Position numbers and translations under genes: made by a program | Shown here: in pieces, positions 17,976 to 29,750 of the stretch | How the letters are laid out: each line of letters starts with the position of its first letter | How positions within the stretch are numbered: position 1 is the stretch's first letter | The notes under the pieces: generated by a model | Database searches by the model: none | Told to the model about the DNA's origin: nothing | The model's input: only the letters and a program-made list of their open reading frames with translations | Source of the DNA: JBHGXV01 sp041920505 | GTDB taxonomy: Bacteria > Bacillota > Bacilli > Brevibacillales > Brevibacillaceae | Direction of reading: 5' to 3' | Assembly (NCBI GenBank): GCA_041920505.1 | Contig: JBHGXV010000039.1 | Coordinates: 186,001 to 250,000, forward strand | DNA: 64,000 nucleotides

Positions 17976-18407
17976 CTACAGATTGAAGTCGACGAGTTTC
18001 TCGGCAATCTCGCCAAACGAGTCCTCCGACTGGGCGAAGTACGCCTCCCAGGTCTCCTTGCTCCAGATCTCCACGCGATTGGACACGCCAATGACGACGC
18101 ACTCCTTCTGCAGCCGGGCGTGTTCGCGCAGATTGGGCGGTATGTTTACCCTTCCCTGCTTGTCCCATTCGCATTCGGTCGCGCCGGAAAAGAAAAAGCG
18201 GGTAAAGGCGCGCGCGTCCGCCTTGGTGAACGGCAGGGATTTCAGTTTTTCCTCCAGTGCCTTCCACTCGTCCATCGGGTAGACAAACAAGCAGTTGTCA
18301 AGTCCGCGGGTAATCACAAAGGAAGCGCCCAGTCCCTCACGGAATTTGGCGGGAATAATCAGCCGGCCCTTGTCATCGATGCTGTGCTGGTATTCACCCA
18401 TGAACAC
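17976..18407 (-). CDS. mraZ: Transcriptional regulator MraZ
   Basis: 143 residues, the same length as the B. subtilis protein. Two AbrB-like MraZ repeats: FMGEYQHSIDDKGRLIIPAKFRE at the N-terminus and the second around LDKQGRVNIP-type EWDKQGRVNIPPNLREHA (about residue 83). MraZ forms a ring-shaped oligomer that binds spaced repeats before its own gene and controls the division cluster. The start is GTG at 18407: GGGGGG is seven bases upstream and the resulting N-terminus aligns with known MraZ. Matching operator repeats lie 12-58 bases upstream. Confidence 0.95.
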   Translation of the reverse strand: MFMGEYQHSIDDKGRLIIPAKFREGLGASFVITRGLDNCLFVYPMDEWKALEEKLKSLPFTKADARAFTRFFFSGATECEWDKQGRVNIPPNLREHARLQKECVVIGVSNRVEIWSKETWEAYFAQSEDSFGEIAEKLVDFNL

Positions 18408-18418
18408 GCCGTTTCCCC

Positions 18419-18465
18419 CCACTTTCCTCCCCGGGTACTCCACTTTACCCCACTTTTCCCCACTT
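18419..18465 (-). promoter_or_regulatory. MraZ operator: four AAGTGG repeats
   Basis: Reading the minus strand before mraZ, AAGTGG occurs at plus positions ending near 18465, 18455, 18445 and 18424. The first three are exactly 10 bases apart, the fourth 21 bases further, so all lie on one face of the helix. MraZ-binding repeats of the type TGGGN-N5 (Escherichia coli) or AAAGTGG-N3 (Mycoplasma) have this spacing. They lie between the -10 box and the start codon, as expected for autorepression. Confidence 0.8.
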
Positions 18466-18480
18466 GACTACCTATTGGTT

Positions 18481-18509
18481 ATTATAAAAAAAAATCCTGC
18501 ATTTGTAAG
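18481..18509 (-). promoter_or_regulatory. Sigma-A promoter of mraZ
   Basis: On the minus strand, a perfect TATAAT (plus 18481-18486) is preceded after 17 bases by CTTACA (plus 18504-18509; four of six matches to TTGACA). It precedes the MraZ repeats. The -35 box lies in the loop of the ahcY terminator hairpin and the spacer contains its T-run. Confidence 0.7.
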
Positions 18510-18519
18510 CAGGATTTTT
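18483..18519 (-). terminator. Terminator of ahcY, overlapping the mraZ promoter
   Basis: AAATCCTGC (18492-18500) pairs perfectly with GCAGGATTT (18509-18517) around an eight-base loop; on the minus strand a run of T residues follows, and the plus strand also has a T-run. It lies 37 bases after the ahcY stop codon. The mraZ promoter elements are embedded in it. Confidence 0.85.
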
Positions 18520-18555
18520 TCATCACATTTTGATGGAATCTCACAGCGGATTTTC

Positions 18556-19818
18556 TTAGGATTCGACCCAACTGTCCAGGTAGGCGCGCTGTTCGGCGGT
18601 AAGCGTGTCGATCGAAATACCCAGGGCTTCCAGCTTGTACCGAGCCACCATTTCGTCCAGTTCGTACGGCACGTTGAGCACTTTTTTGCCGATCGACTGG
18701 TAGTTCTTGCTGATGTACTCCAGGCCGACCGCTTGCAGCGCGAAGGTCATGTCCATGATCTCCGCCGGATGGCCGTCGCCCGCCGCCAGGTTGACCAGAC
18801 GTCCTTCGGCCAGGAGGTAGAGTTTGCGGCCGTCTTTCATCACGAACTCTTCGATGTCTTTGCGAACCACGCGTTTCGATGTCGAAAGAGCCTCCAGCTC
18901 CACTTTGTTCACTTCGACATCGAAGTGGCCGGCGTTGGACAAAATGGCGCCGTCTTTCATCACTTCAAAGTGCTCTTTGCGAATCACGTCGCGATTTCCC
19001 GTCACGGTGACGAAGTAATCGCCGCGCTTCGCCGCTTCGCTCATCGGCATGACCTCAAAGCCGTCCATGTACGCTTCCACCGCTTTGATCGCGTCCACTT
19101 CGGTAACGATGACTTTGGCCCCAAGACCTTTGGCCCTCATCGCCACCCCTTTGCCGCACCAGCCGTAGCCGACGACGACCACCGTTTTGCCGGCCACCAC
19201 CAGGTTGGTCGTGCGGTTGATGCCGTCCCAGACCGATTGCCCGGTGCCGTAGCGGTTGTCGAACAGGTATTTGCAGAAGGCATCGTTGACCGCCACCATC
19301 GGGAACTCCAGCTTGCCCTCTTTTTCCAGGGCTTTCAGGCGGAGAATCCCGGTCGTGGTCTCTTCCGCGCCGCCGCGCACCTGGGACAGCAGGTCGCGCC
19401 GTTCGCTGTGCAGGATGCTGACCAGGTCGCCGCCGTCGTCAATAATCAGGTCCGGACGCGTCTCCAGCGTCTTGATCAGATGGCTTTTGTACTCTTCCGG
19501 AGTCGGATTGTACTTGGCGAATACGCGGATGCCGTCTTCCACCAGCGCCGCGCAGACGTCGTCTTGCGTGGACAGCGGGTTGGAGCCGGTGATCGTCACT
19601 TCCGCGCCGCCCGCCTGGATGACTTTGGCCAGATAGGCCGTTTTCGCTTCCAGGTGAAGCGAGATCGCCACTTTCAGGCCGGCAAACGGCTTTTCTTTTT
19701 CAAACCGCGCCCGGATGCGGTTCAACACGGGCATATGTTCTTTCACCCAATCGATCTTGAGGTGACCGTTCGGGGCAAGCGCCATATCTTTTACGATGCT
19801 TTCTGCCACCATATTCAT
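18556..19818 (-). CDS. ahcY: Adenosylhomocysteinase (S-adenosylhomocysteine hydrolase)
   Basis: 420 residues. NAD-dependent reversible hydrolysis of S-adenosylhomocysteine to adenosine and homocysteine, the one-step route of methyl-cycle recycling. NAD-binding VVVGYGWCGKGVAMRAKGLGA is near residue 210; IIDDGGDLVSILH and QVRGGAEETTTGILRL are substrate/NAD-site signatures. The length matches the compact form (Thermotoga, archaea) that lacks the internal insertion of larger enzymes, and the C-terminus ends without the DHYRY tail of those enzymes. Bacillus normally uses the MtnN/LuxS route instead. The ATG at 19818 has AAGGAGG upstream. It sits in front of mraZ on the same strand, with a terminator between. 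Confidence 0.94.
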   Translation of the reverse strand: MNMVAESIVKDMALAPNGHLKIDWVKEHMPVLNRIRARFEKEKPFAGLKVAISLHLEAKTAYLAKVIQAGGAEVTITGSNPLSTQDDVCAALVEDGIRVFAKYNPTPEEYKSHLIKTLETRPDLIIDDGGDLVSILHSERRDLLSQVRGGAEETTTGILRLKALEKEGKLEFPMVAVNDAFCKYLFDNRYGTGQSVWDGINRTTNLVVAGKTVVVVGYGWCGKGVAMRAKGLGAKVIVTEVDAIKAVEAYMDGFEVMPMSEAAKRGDYFVTVTGNRDVIRKEHFEVMKDGAILSNAGHFDVEVNKVELEALSTSKRVVRKDIEEFVMKDGRKLYLLAEGRLVNLAAGDGHPAEIMDMTFALQAVGLEYISKNYQSIGKKVLNVPYELDEMVARYKLEALGISIDTLTAEQRAYLDSWVES

Positions 19819-19879
19819 GGAAAAATCCTCCTTCGCAATCAACACTCAATCCCTATCTTACCATACGGTACAAGATGCT

Positions 19880-20782
19880 TCACCTATTTTGTCGGAAAGC
19901 GGCCGCTTCGCCTGCGAGCAGATCGCGGAAGCGGCGCAGTGCCTGTGACATCCATTTTTTATTGTGGTACACCAATTGCCTGTAGATGCGGATGCCGGGG
20001 TGGCGAAACGGCAGGATCACCAGTTGTCCCTGCCGCACCTCGGCCTCCACCGCGATGCGGGGCAACAGCGAGACGCCCAATCCATAGACGACGCACTGTT
20101 TGATCGCCTCCAGACTGCCGAACTCCAGCGACGATTCCGGCGTCGTGCCCGCCGCGCGCAGGACGCCCTCCATCATCTCCCGGTAGCTGCAGCCCGCCTC
20201 GGTGACGATCAGCGTTTCGCCGGCGAAGTCTTCCGGGCGCACCTCGTCACGCGCGGCCAGCCGATGGCCGGGCGGAGCAATCACCGCCATCTCCTCTTCG
20301 GCCAGGTTGACACACGTCAGGTCGGGATGGTGGTGCAAGCGGTCAAGGATGACGGCAAAATCGTACACCCCTTCGCGCACACCCTGGATCAGGTCGCTGC
20401 AGACGCCCGGGCGGATCAGCACTTTCATCTGCGGATGCTCGCGGCGAAACGCCTGGATGTACGGTGGCAGGTAAAAGGCGGCAAGCGACTCCACCGTCCC
20501 GATTGTCAGCGTCCCGGCGAGCTGCGACTCCTGCGACAGCACCTCCCTGGCCTCCTGCATCAGCGACAGCACCTGTTCGGCGTAGCGCATCAACTGTTCG
20601 CCCGCGTGCGTCAGCCTGATTTTTCGCCCCCATCGCTCAAACAACTCGACGCCGAACTCCGTCTCCAGGTTCTGCACCTGCGTGGTCACGCTGGATTGCG
20701 CGTACCCCAGCGCCTCCGCCGCCTTGGTAAAGCTTTGCCATTTGGCCACCTCGCGAAACGTCTGCAAGTAACGGGTATCCAT
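19880..20782 (-). CDS. LysR family transcriptional regulator
   Basis: 300 residues. N-terminal winged helix-turn-helix (residues 1-60: TFREVAKWQSFTKAAEALGYAQSSVTTQVQ) and a periplasmic-binding-like effector domain (about 90-290). It is divergent from the amino-acid permease at 20959 across 176 bases that contain an A/T-rich dyad, the usual arrangement for a LysR protein controlling the neighbouring transporter. The effector is unknown. AAGGAGG lies eight bases before the ATG. It ends 61 bases before ahcY, so readthrough into ahcY is possible. Confidence 0.9.
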   Translation of the reverse strand: MDTRYLQTFREVAKWQSFTKAAEALGYAQSSVTTQVQNLETEFGVELFERWGRKIRLTHAGEQLMRYAEQVLSLMQEAREVLSQESQLAGTLTIGTVESLAAFYLPPYIQAFRREHPQMKVLIRPGVCSDLIQGVREGVYDFAVILDRLHHHPDLTCVNLAEEEMAVIAPPGHRLAARDEVRPEDFAGETLIVTEAGCSYREMMEGVLRAAGTTPESSLEFGSLEAIKQCVVYGLGVSLLPRIAVEAEVRQGQLVILPFRHPGIRIYRQLVYHNKKWMSQALRRFRDLLAGEAAAFRQNR

Positions 20783-20876
20783 TTCCGCTCCTCCTTTCCG
20801 GCGTGTGCGCCCGCGTTTCCTTGGGCGGCGGGCGTCACAGCGGCTGACCGGCGTTTCGATCGAAAAAATCGATTCA

Positions 20877-20896
20877 ATCTATCGATTATTATAGAT
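20877..20896. promoter_or_regulatory. Candidate LysR operator dyad
   Basis: ATCTAT (20877-20882) and ATAGAT (20891-20896) form an inverted repeat around eight bases, containing a T-N11-A core. It lies in the A/T-rich part of the lysR-permease intergenic region, with a TATAAT-like element on the minus strand inside it (20888-20893). A LysR protein bound here could repress itself and activate the permease. Inferred from position and shape only. Confidence 0.45.
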
Positions 20897-20958
20897 AATA
20901 CTGATCGTTCGGTCTATGGTACACTTGGTTCATCCCAGACGGAAAAGAGGAATGATCG

Positions 20959-22242
20959 ATGGCAAAAGATTCCGTACCCCATACGGAAGGGTTGCGCGAA
21001 ACACTGTCCCTTCCGCAAATCGTCGCTCTCTACATCGGGGCCGTGCTCGGTTCCGGCGTGTTGTTGATCCCGGGACTTGCGGCGGAGATCGCCGGACCGG
21101 CGTCGATTGTCGCCTGGCTGGCGATGTCGCTTCTGGTCGTGCCGATGGCGATCACGATGGGCCTGTTGTCGGCGCGCCACCCCAACGCGGGCGGCGTCTC
21201 CCACTTTGTCCGGCTAGCGTACGGCGACCGCTACGGCAATTGGGTCGGCTGGTTTTTCCTCTTGTCCGTCCCGATCGGCGCGCCGATCCTGTCGGTCACC
21301 GGCGCCAAGTATGTGGCCGTGCTGCTTCACTGGAGCGATTGGCAGGTGTTTGCCCTGGCCGCCTCCATCCTGCTCGCCGTGCTCGTCATGAATGTGATCG
21401 GCCTGCAGGTGGCGGGCCGGGTGCAAACCATCGTCGTCTCGCTGATCCTGGCCATTCTGCTGCTGGCGATCGGCACGGCCGCCCCGCACGTGTCGGCGCA
21501 ACACTTCACGCCGTTTGTGCCGCACGGCTGGCTCAGCGTCCTCAAGACGGCGGGACTTCTGTTCTGGTGCTTCATCGGCTGGGAGGCGGTTACGCATCTG
21601 TCGGAGGAGTTCGTCGAGCCTGAGAAAAACGCGATCCGGGGCGTGCTGTGGAGCGCCGGACTTGTCGGGCTGCTTTACTTCGGCGTCGCCTTTATGACGA
21701 TCGCCACCCACAGTTACGGCGGAGGCGTTTCCGAAGCGTCGCTCAGCGTCATGGTGCAGGCCTCGCTCGGTCCCGTCGGCGGCTGGCTGGTGGCCGTCAC
21801 CGCCCTGTTCATCTGCGTCGCCGCCGCCAACGCCTACGTCGGCGCGGCGGCCCGCACCGCCTACGCCCTCTCCAAGGAGGGATTCGCGCCCGGATGGTTT
21901 GGCCGTCTGCACCCCCGCTACCGCACGCCGGTGGGCGGCCTAATGTTTCTTGCGCTCTGTTTTGTTTTTGTGATGAGCGCCCTCGCCAGCGGCTGCGTCG
22001 ATCTCGCCCGGCTAATCCAACTGCCCAACGCGACGTTTTTCGCCACCTACATCGGCGGCTGTTTCGCCGGGGTGCGGCTGCTTTCCGACAGCCGGCTGGG
22101 ACGCGCCGTCTCGTGGCTGTCACTGGTGGTCACATTGGCTCTCTACCCGTTCCTCGGCTGGGCGGCACTCTATCCGCTGGCCATTGTGGCCGCCTTCTTC
22201 ATGTGGGAGAGAAAAAAGCGAGCGAAAACGCGAACAAAGTAA
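20959..22242 (+). CDS. APC superfamily amino-acid permease, YjeH-like
   Basis: 427 residues with about twelve hydrophobic helices. The first helix carries the APC signature IGAVLGSGVLLIPGL (near residue 26) and helix 6 region FWCFIGWEAVTHLSEEFVEP is characteristic of the YjeH subgroup; E. coli YjeH exports methionine and branched-chain amino acids. The substrate here is not known; a role in export of an amino acid sensed by the divergent LysR regulator is likely. AGAGGAATG precedes the ATG. A strong hairpin lies 30 bases after the stop codon. Confidence 0.85.
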   Translation: MAKDSVPHTEGLRETLSLPQIVALYIGAVLGSGVLLIPGLAAEIAGPASIVAWLAMSLLVVPMAITMGLLSARHPNAGGVSHFVRLAYGDRYGNWVGWFFLLSVPIGAPILSVTGAKYVAVLLHWSDWQVFALAASILLAVLVMNVIGLQVAGRVQTIVVSLILAILLLAIGTAAPHVSAQHFTPFVPHGWLSVLKTAGLLFWCFIGWEAVTHLSEEFVEPEKNAIRGVLWSAGLVGLLYFGVAFMTIATHSYGGGVSEASLSVMVQASLGPVGGWLVAVTALFICVAAANAYVGAAARTAYALSKEGFAPGWFGRLHPRYRTPVGGLMFLALCFVFVMSALASGCVDLARLIQLPNATFFATYIGGCFAGVRLLSDSRLGRAVSWLSLVVTLALYPFLGWAALYPLAIVAAFFMWERKKRAKTRTK

Positions 22243-22272
22243 AGCCTCTGGTCCATATCGCGCAAAACAATT

Positions 22273-22670
22273 GGAGTCGGCACTTCGCCGACTCCTCAGA
22301 CTGATGACAAACTGCTCTTCTTAAATGATTGAGGTTCCGTAAGGGACCGATCTTTCCACAGTTTCAAAAGGCCGGAGGCCTGCAATTTGATCAAACGAAG
22401 ATGTAGAAAAAGTGCGAGGCATGGAGTGATGGGGCCAACGCGAGCTCCTTTGACGACCTACTCAGCGGAGAAACGCAGACGCGGGGAAAACAGGGGGCAC
22501 AAGTCTCACTTCTATGAGACACCCAGATGTTTGGCCCCTGCCCGCGTCGCGTTTCGAAGCGGACACAGCCGACTTCTTCGCTGGTCGTCAAGAGAGCGAG
22601 CAGGAACCATCACCCATGACATGACGGACTTTGTCTACACGCTGAGGAGTCGGCACTCTCACCGACTCCT
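22273..22670. repeat. Long imperfect palindromic element flanked by two near-identical hairpins
   Basis: This gene-free stretch between the permease and the dehydratase-like gene contains a fold-back of about 236 bases. Paired blocks from outside in: 22403-22413/22628-22638 (10 of 11), 22426-22432/22607-22613 (7), 22450-22458/22583-22591 (9), 22470-22485/22541-22555 (15 pairs, one bulged A), 22491-22496/22535-22540 (6) and the apex 22503-22508/22515-22520. On its flanks are two hairpins of nearly the same sequence, 22273-22295 and 22645-22670, both with arms of the type GGAGTCGG/CCGACTCC. No convincing ORF is inside. Either a small non-autonomous mobile element (MITE-like) or a structured RNA gene; I cannot decide which. 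Confidence 0.7.
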
Positions 22671-22679
22671 GACTTTTTT
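22645..22679 (+). terminator. Terminator at the right end of the palindromic element
   Basis: AGGAGTCGG (22645-22653) pairs with CCGACTCCT (22662-22670) and is followed by GAC and six T residues on the plus strand. It would end a plus-strand transcript coming from the permease or from the palindromic element. It also lies just after the stop codon of the minus-strand gene at 22685, but without a T-run in that direction. Confidence 0.65.
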
Positions 22680-22684
22680 GCAGG

Positions 22685-24313
22685 CTATACGCTTTGCATT
22701 TCCTCTTTTCTTCGCCGCAGGGAAAACCAGTTGAAGGTGCGCATGCCGTAGACGAGATTGGCCGCCGTACAGGCTACCACGTGACGGCTGGTTCGTAACG
22801 GATCGGCATATGCAGGACGGCGGCTCAACGTGCGAAGCTGTTCAAGGGTGAGCCCTTTTTTCGTCAAGGCCTCGTCAAACTCCTTCTGCGCAGCCTGTTT
22901 TGCCTTGAACAACATCATCTGTACCCGGCTGTATACGTTGATCGCACCGTCCCCCGTCGTTTCGATCGGGAGGAAGATCGCATCGGGGTATTTTTCCGTG
23001 ATCAGGGATTGAACCCCGTCGGATACGCCGGAAGACGGCATGCAACCGAACGGTTTGACGGAGATTGTCATGTTTACTTTCCGTTTGACCACATTGAGGA
23101 TCAGCTTGCCCACTTCCATGTGTCCTTCTCCGCCGCGCAAATGGTTGTTGTAGTGCTCGTGGGCAACCCGGGCAATCTCGTCCATGTCGGGCAGATGGTA
23201 GTCATGCAGACCGATCGCCTTGGCATAGGTGTGGAACATCACCCGAAGCACACGATCGGCCACCCACAACATCCGCAAACGCATGACCGGATTCTTCCCT
23301 TTCAGCCCGTAACGGCCGGAATCCTCCCCGCGCAACGTCATCCGCTCCAGGGTGTCGTAGCGTCCTTCCCAGATCAGGTACAGGATCCACGCCGTAAGCG
23401 ATTGTACGTCCACTTCCGCCCCTTCGCTTTCCAGGAACCGTTGCAATTGATAGTTGCCGTCTCCTTCCGTCGTCATCGCCCAAAACTCGCCGATTATGCT
23501 CACTTTCGGCTTCACGCGCGTCCGGTCCACCCGAACGGCTTGCAGTTCCCGGCGGCATTTTTTCAAAACCGGAATCAACCGCTTGCGCTGGCGCAGCGCC
23601 TCGTACAAGTACTGCTTGCAGCGGTCAAGCGCGGCATCGGTCGCGCCCGGCTCCACTTCGTAAGGACGCAGGCGATACCCGATTGCATTTAAAATGTCGC
23701 CGAGCAGAACGGATTTCAGGAAGCCCAGGAAAAACGAAGTGTCCAATTTCAGCGCCGATTCTCCGCCCGTCGCCTGCTTCAACCCGTCTTGCTGCTGGAA
23801 CAAAAGGACGCGGAATCCGTCAAAGCCGGCATCGCGCAACGCCTTCCTGTATTCGGTGACATACGTGCCGAAGCGGCAGGGACCGCACGAACCGCTGGTG
23901 ATAAACAGGTAGTTGCGGACGATTTCTTCCTTGGACTTCCCTTCGACATCGCGCAAATGCGTCAGGTATTTGATCAGATTGCCCACGGTAAAATAGGTCG
24001 GATTGCACTGGCCGCGGTTGCCGAACTCTTTGCCGAAGCGAAGTGACTCATAATCCGGGCAATCCAGGTGCTTTACGTTATAGCCCAACCCCTTTAACGC
24101 TCCCTCGGCCAGATAATCGTGCGCCATCGTCAGTCCGCCAAAGAGAATGGTGGTCGTCGCTTTATCCTTCGCCAGAAACTGACGAGGTACCGGATCAAAC
24201 CACTGCGTTCGCTTCTCCAGCTTTAGCCCCAGTGCCATTTCCTGTTCGGCCTGAAAGCGAATCAATTCTGTCTCCACGTCATTGATTTTCGGTAACTCTT
24301 TGATGGTTGACAT
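22685..24313 (-). CDS. 2-hydroxyacyl-CoA dehydratase-like protein (HgdB/CoA-dehydratase D superfamily)
   Basis: 542 residues. It resembles the second component of the activase/dehydratase pairs: conserved cysteines occur in GNRGQCNPTYFTVGNLIKYL (about residue 100), SGSCGPCRFGTYVTEYRKAL (about 140) and KPFGCMPSSGVSDGV (about 425), and IIGEFWAMTTEGDGNYQ and the Gly-rich segments match the superfamily. Such proteins usually hold a [4Fe-4S] cluster and act on acyl-CoA thioesters after ATP-driven one-electron reduction by the activase. The substrate is not known. The ATG at 24313 has AAAGGGG upstream, 40 bases after the giant activase gene; the two clearly form one operon. Confidence 0.75.
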   Translation of the reverse strand: MSTIKELPKINDVETELIRFQAEQEMALGLKLEKRTQWFDPVPRQFLAKDKATTTILFGGLTMAHDYLAEGALKGLGYNVKHLDCPDYESLRFGKEFGNRGQCNPTYFTVGNLIKYLTHLRDVEGKSKEEIVRNYLFITSGSCGPCRFGTYVTEYRKALRDAGFDGFRVLLFQQQDGLKQATGGESALKLDTSFFLGFLKSVLLGDILNAIGYRLRPYEVEPGATDAALDRCKQYLYEALRQRKRLIPVLKKCRRELQAVRVDRTRVKPKVSIIGEFWAMTTEGDGNYQLQRFLESEGAEVDVQSLTAWILYLIWEGRYDTLERMTLRGEDSGRYGLKGKNPVMRLRMLWVADRVLRVMFHTYAKAIGLHDYHLPDMDEIARVAHEHYNNHLRGGEGHMEVGKLILNVVKRKVNMTISVKPFGCMPSSGVSDGVQSLITEKYPDAIFLPIETTGDGAINVYSRVQMMLFKAKQAAQKEFDEALTKKGLTLEQLRTLSRRPAYADPLRTSRHVVACTAANLVYGMRTFNWFSLRRRKEEMQSV

Positions 24314-24353
24314 ACATATTCGCCCCTTTCACTTCAGGAAACGTTGAGATCGG

Positions 24354-27857
<3,504 letters not shown>

Positions 27858-27951
27858 GATAACACTCCCCAATCCGGAAATATACAGTACCTAGCATTGC
27901 AAATTGGAAAACAATCAATACATGGTGAAAATGTTTTTTTGCGGAGCGAAC

Positions 27952-27980
27952 AAAAACGCCAACTCAAAATCAGAGTTGGC
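27952..27980 (-). terminator. Terminator of bshC
   Basis: GCCAACTC (27958-27965) pairs perfectly with GAGTTGGC (27973-27980); on the minus strand GTTTTTG follows. It lies 31 bases after the bshC stop and separates it from the activase gene. Confidence 0.8.
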
Positions 27981-28010
27981 ATCCTGTTCGGAACGTTTGA
28001 CGTATTTTCT

Positions 28011-29639
28011 TTACAGATAGACAATTTGATGGGTTCCGTCCAGCGCAAACGGCGCCTCCACGAGCCGATCAAGCAGGGATAGCCCATACTTGTTGGCAAA
28101 AGAGAAGAAGGAGAGTTTCCGCTCCTGCCACACCCCTTCCGGAAGCAACGCTGCTTCCACGCGCATCAACCGTCTACAGGACACTTCTTCTCGCTGGAGC
28201 AGGGAACGTCTCAGCCGCTCCTGCAAAAAATCCACCTGCCCCAACACTCTGGAGACGTTTTTTTCAGCCAGTTCGCGCAAACCGGCATCCGCCCGCACCA
28301 CGTCTTCGACCAGCGGCCGATACAGGTTTTCAATGGCCTGGCGTGTCTCGATAAATCGCTGGCTTAACGGGTCGGGTTCGCTCCGCTTCAGCCACTCCTC
28401 TTTCCAGGCGGCAAATCCGGTCAACACCGTTTCCACGGACAGCCCAAGCTGGCCCAACAATCGCTCCACGGCTCCCTCCAGCAACGTGACCGACAAACGG
28501 GGGAGCACAATCGGCAAGCGGTAGCCCAGTTCCGCAAACACGTGCTTGTAAAACGCCCAGTAGGCGATTTCGCCGGGCCCCCCGATAAAAGCGAGCGTCG
28601 GCAGAAGATGCTCCTGCATCAGCGGACGGGAGACGACATTGGCGCTGAATCGCGCGGGGGCCTGCTCCGTCAGCGCGAGCAACTCGGCTCGGCTGTACGC
28701 GTAACGCCCGTCTTTGGTGACGAAGCGCTCCCCCTCTCTCTCCAGCAACAGCCGCTCACCCGCCTCGTAGATGAACAGGTTGGCCCCGTTCGGTTCCACC
28801 TGCAACTGCGGTTGGTACCCAGCCGTCACGATCTGGCCAAGCGCCTGTTGCAACAGCGCGGCAATCGCTTCATTTCGCTCGATCACCTGACGAAAGACAG
28901 GGGCTTCCAATTCGCGTACCCAATCAGACGACGACTCCAGCAGCACCAGGCCATGCTTGCCGAACAGCCGGGCCATGATCCGGGCGAACCATTCCACCAG
29001 CGTCCCTGCGCTGCGGGCGGTCGAGTACAACAATTCTCGCAGCGCTCCGGTATGATTCGTCTCCGTTTCCTCGGCGAGAAACCGGTCGACGAACCCGGTG
29101 AGAACGTCGTCGTCCACCGCCAGCATGCTGGCCGACACCCGCCCGCGCTTGTTTAACTCCAGCTTGTGTTTGACCACCCGGGTCTCGTCGTGCACGGCAT
29201 AGACGTGGTTGATCTCGTCCAAATCGTGGTCTTCGCCGGCAATCCAGAAGACCGGCACCACCCGCACTCCCCATTCTGACGACAGCCGCCGCGCAGTCTG
29301 GATCAGGCTCACAGCCTTGTGAATCGTGTACAGCGGCCCGGTCAGCACGCCCGCCTGCTGGCCGGCCACCACCACATATGTATCTTTTTCACGCAAACAC
29401 TCGATATTGGCGAGCGCAGCGGCATGGTTGCCGATTTGTCGGTTGTAGGCGGCCAATCCGTCTGCCAGCCGCTCCCGGTGGGGAAGTGGGCGTTGTCTCA
29501 GATAGGCGAGCCGCTCCCGATACGCGGCTGCTTCATATGGTTGATAGACAAAAAAGGAAGCAGCCCGCATCTTCCCACTCATGTAGTCGTCCGTCAACCG
29601 GTTGGCCTGGGGAAGCGAGACGCTGCGAATCTTCATCAT
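28011..29639 (-). CDS. bshC: Bacillithiol biosynthesis cysteine-adding enzyme BshC
   Basis: 542 residues. Adds cysteine to GlcN-malate in the last step of bacillithiol synthesis. Recognised by its Rossmann-like core with VVVAGQQAGVLTGPLYTIHKA (about residue 90), PVFWIAGEDHDLDEINHVY (about 127) and FIGGPGEIAYWAFYK (about 345), and by the coiled-coil region near residue 420. In B. subtilis (yllA) the gene sits just before mraZ; here it lies about 9.5 kb upstream of it. GAAGGA is five bases before the ATG at 29639; a second ATG three bases on is an equal candidate. Confidence 0.93.
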   Translation of the reverse strand: MMKIRSVSLPQANRLTDDYMSGKMRAASFFVYQPYEAAAYRERLAYLRQRPLPHRERLADGLAAYNRQIGNHAAALANIECLREKDTYVVVAGQQAGVLTGPLYTIHKAVSLIQTARRLSSEWGVRVVPVFWIAGEDHDLDEINHVYAVHDETRVVKHKLELNKRGRVSASMLAVDDDVLTGFVDRFLAEETETNHTGALRELLYSTARSAGTLVEWFARIMARLFGKHGLVLLESSSDWVRELEAPVFRQVIERNEAIAALLQQALGQIVTAGYQPQLQVEPNGANLFIYEAGERLLLEREGERFVTKDGRYAYSRAELLALTEQAPARFSANVVSRPLMQEHLLPTLAFIGGPGEIAYWAFYKHVFAELGYRLPIVLPRLSVTLLEGAVERLLGQLGLSVETVLTGFAAWKEEWLKRSEPDPLSQRFIETRQAIENLYRPLVEDVVRADAGLRELAEKNVSRVLGQVDFLQERLRRSLLQREEVSCRRLMRVEAALLPEGVWQERKLSFFSFANKYGLSLLDRLVEAPFALDGTHQIVYL

Positions 29640-29704
29640 GCGGTTCCTTCTTTCCTCTCGTTTTCTTCTCGCATTATATCACGCCAGGCCCAAACGCAAA
29701 ACAA

Positions 29705-29733
29705 GGCAACCCGCTCCGATGGGCTGCCCTTTT
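29705..29733. terminator. Terminator between the XRE-cupin gene and bshC
   Basis: GGCAACCC (29705-29712) pairs with GGGCTGCC (29721-29728; one G-T pair). T-runs lie on the plus-strand side (CTTTTTTG) and, less cleanly, on the minus-strand side (TTGTTTTG). It follows the stop of the minus-strand regulator gene by about 20 bases. Confidence 0.65.
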
Positions 29734-29750
29734 TTGTTGCGGCTGTTCCT

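Noticed and set aside
19819..19879. A SAM or SAH riboswitch upstream of ahcY.
   Set aside because: The gap to the upstream lysR gene is only 61 bases and shows none of the conserved SAM or SAH riboswitch segments.
22387..22734. Protein-coding genes inside the palindromic element (a 115-codon plus frame and a 66-codon minus frame).
   Set aside because: No plausible ribosome binding site or protein character, and the frames follow from the hairpin arms; nothing resembles a transposase.
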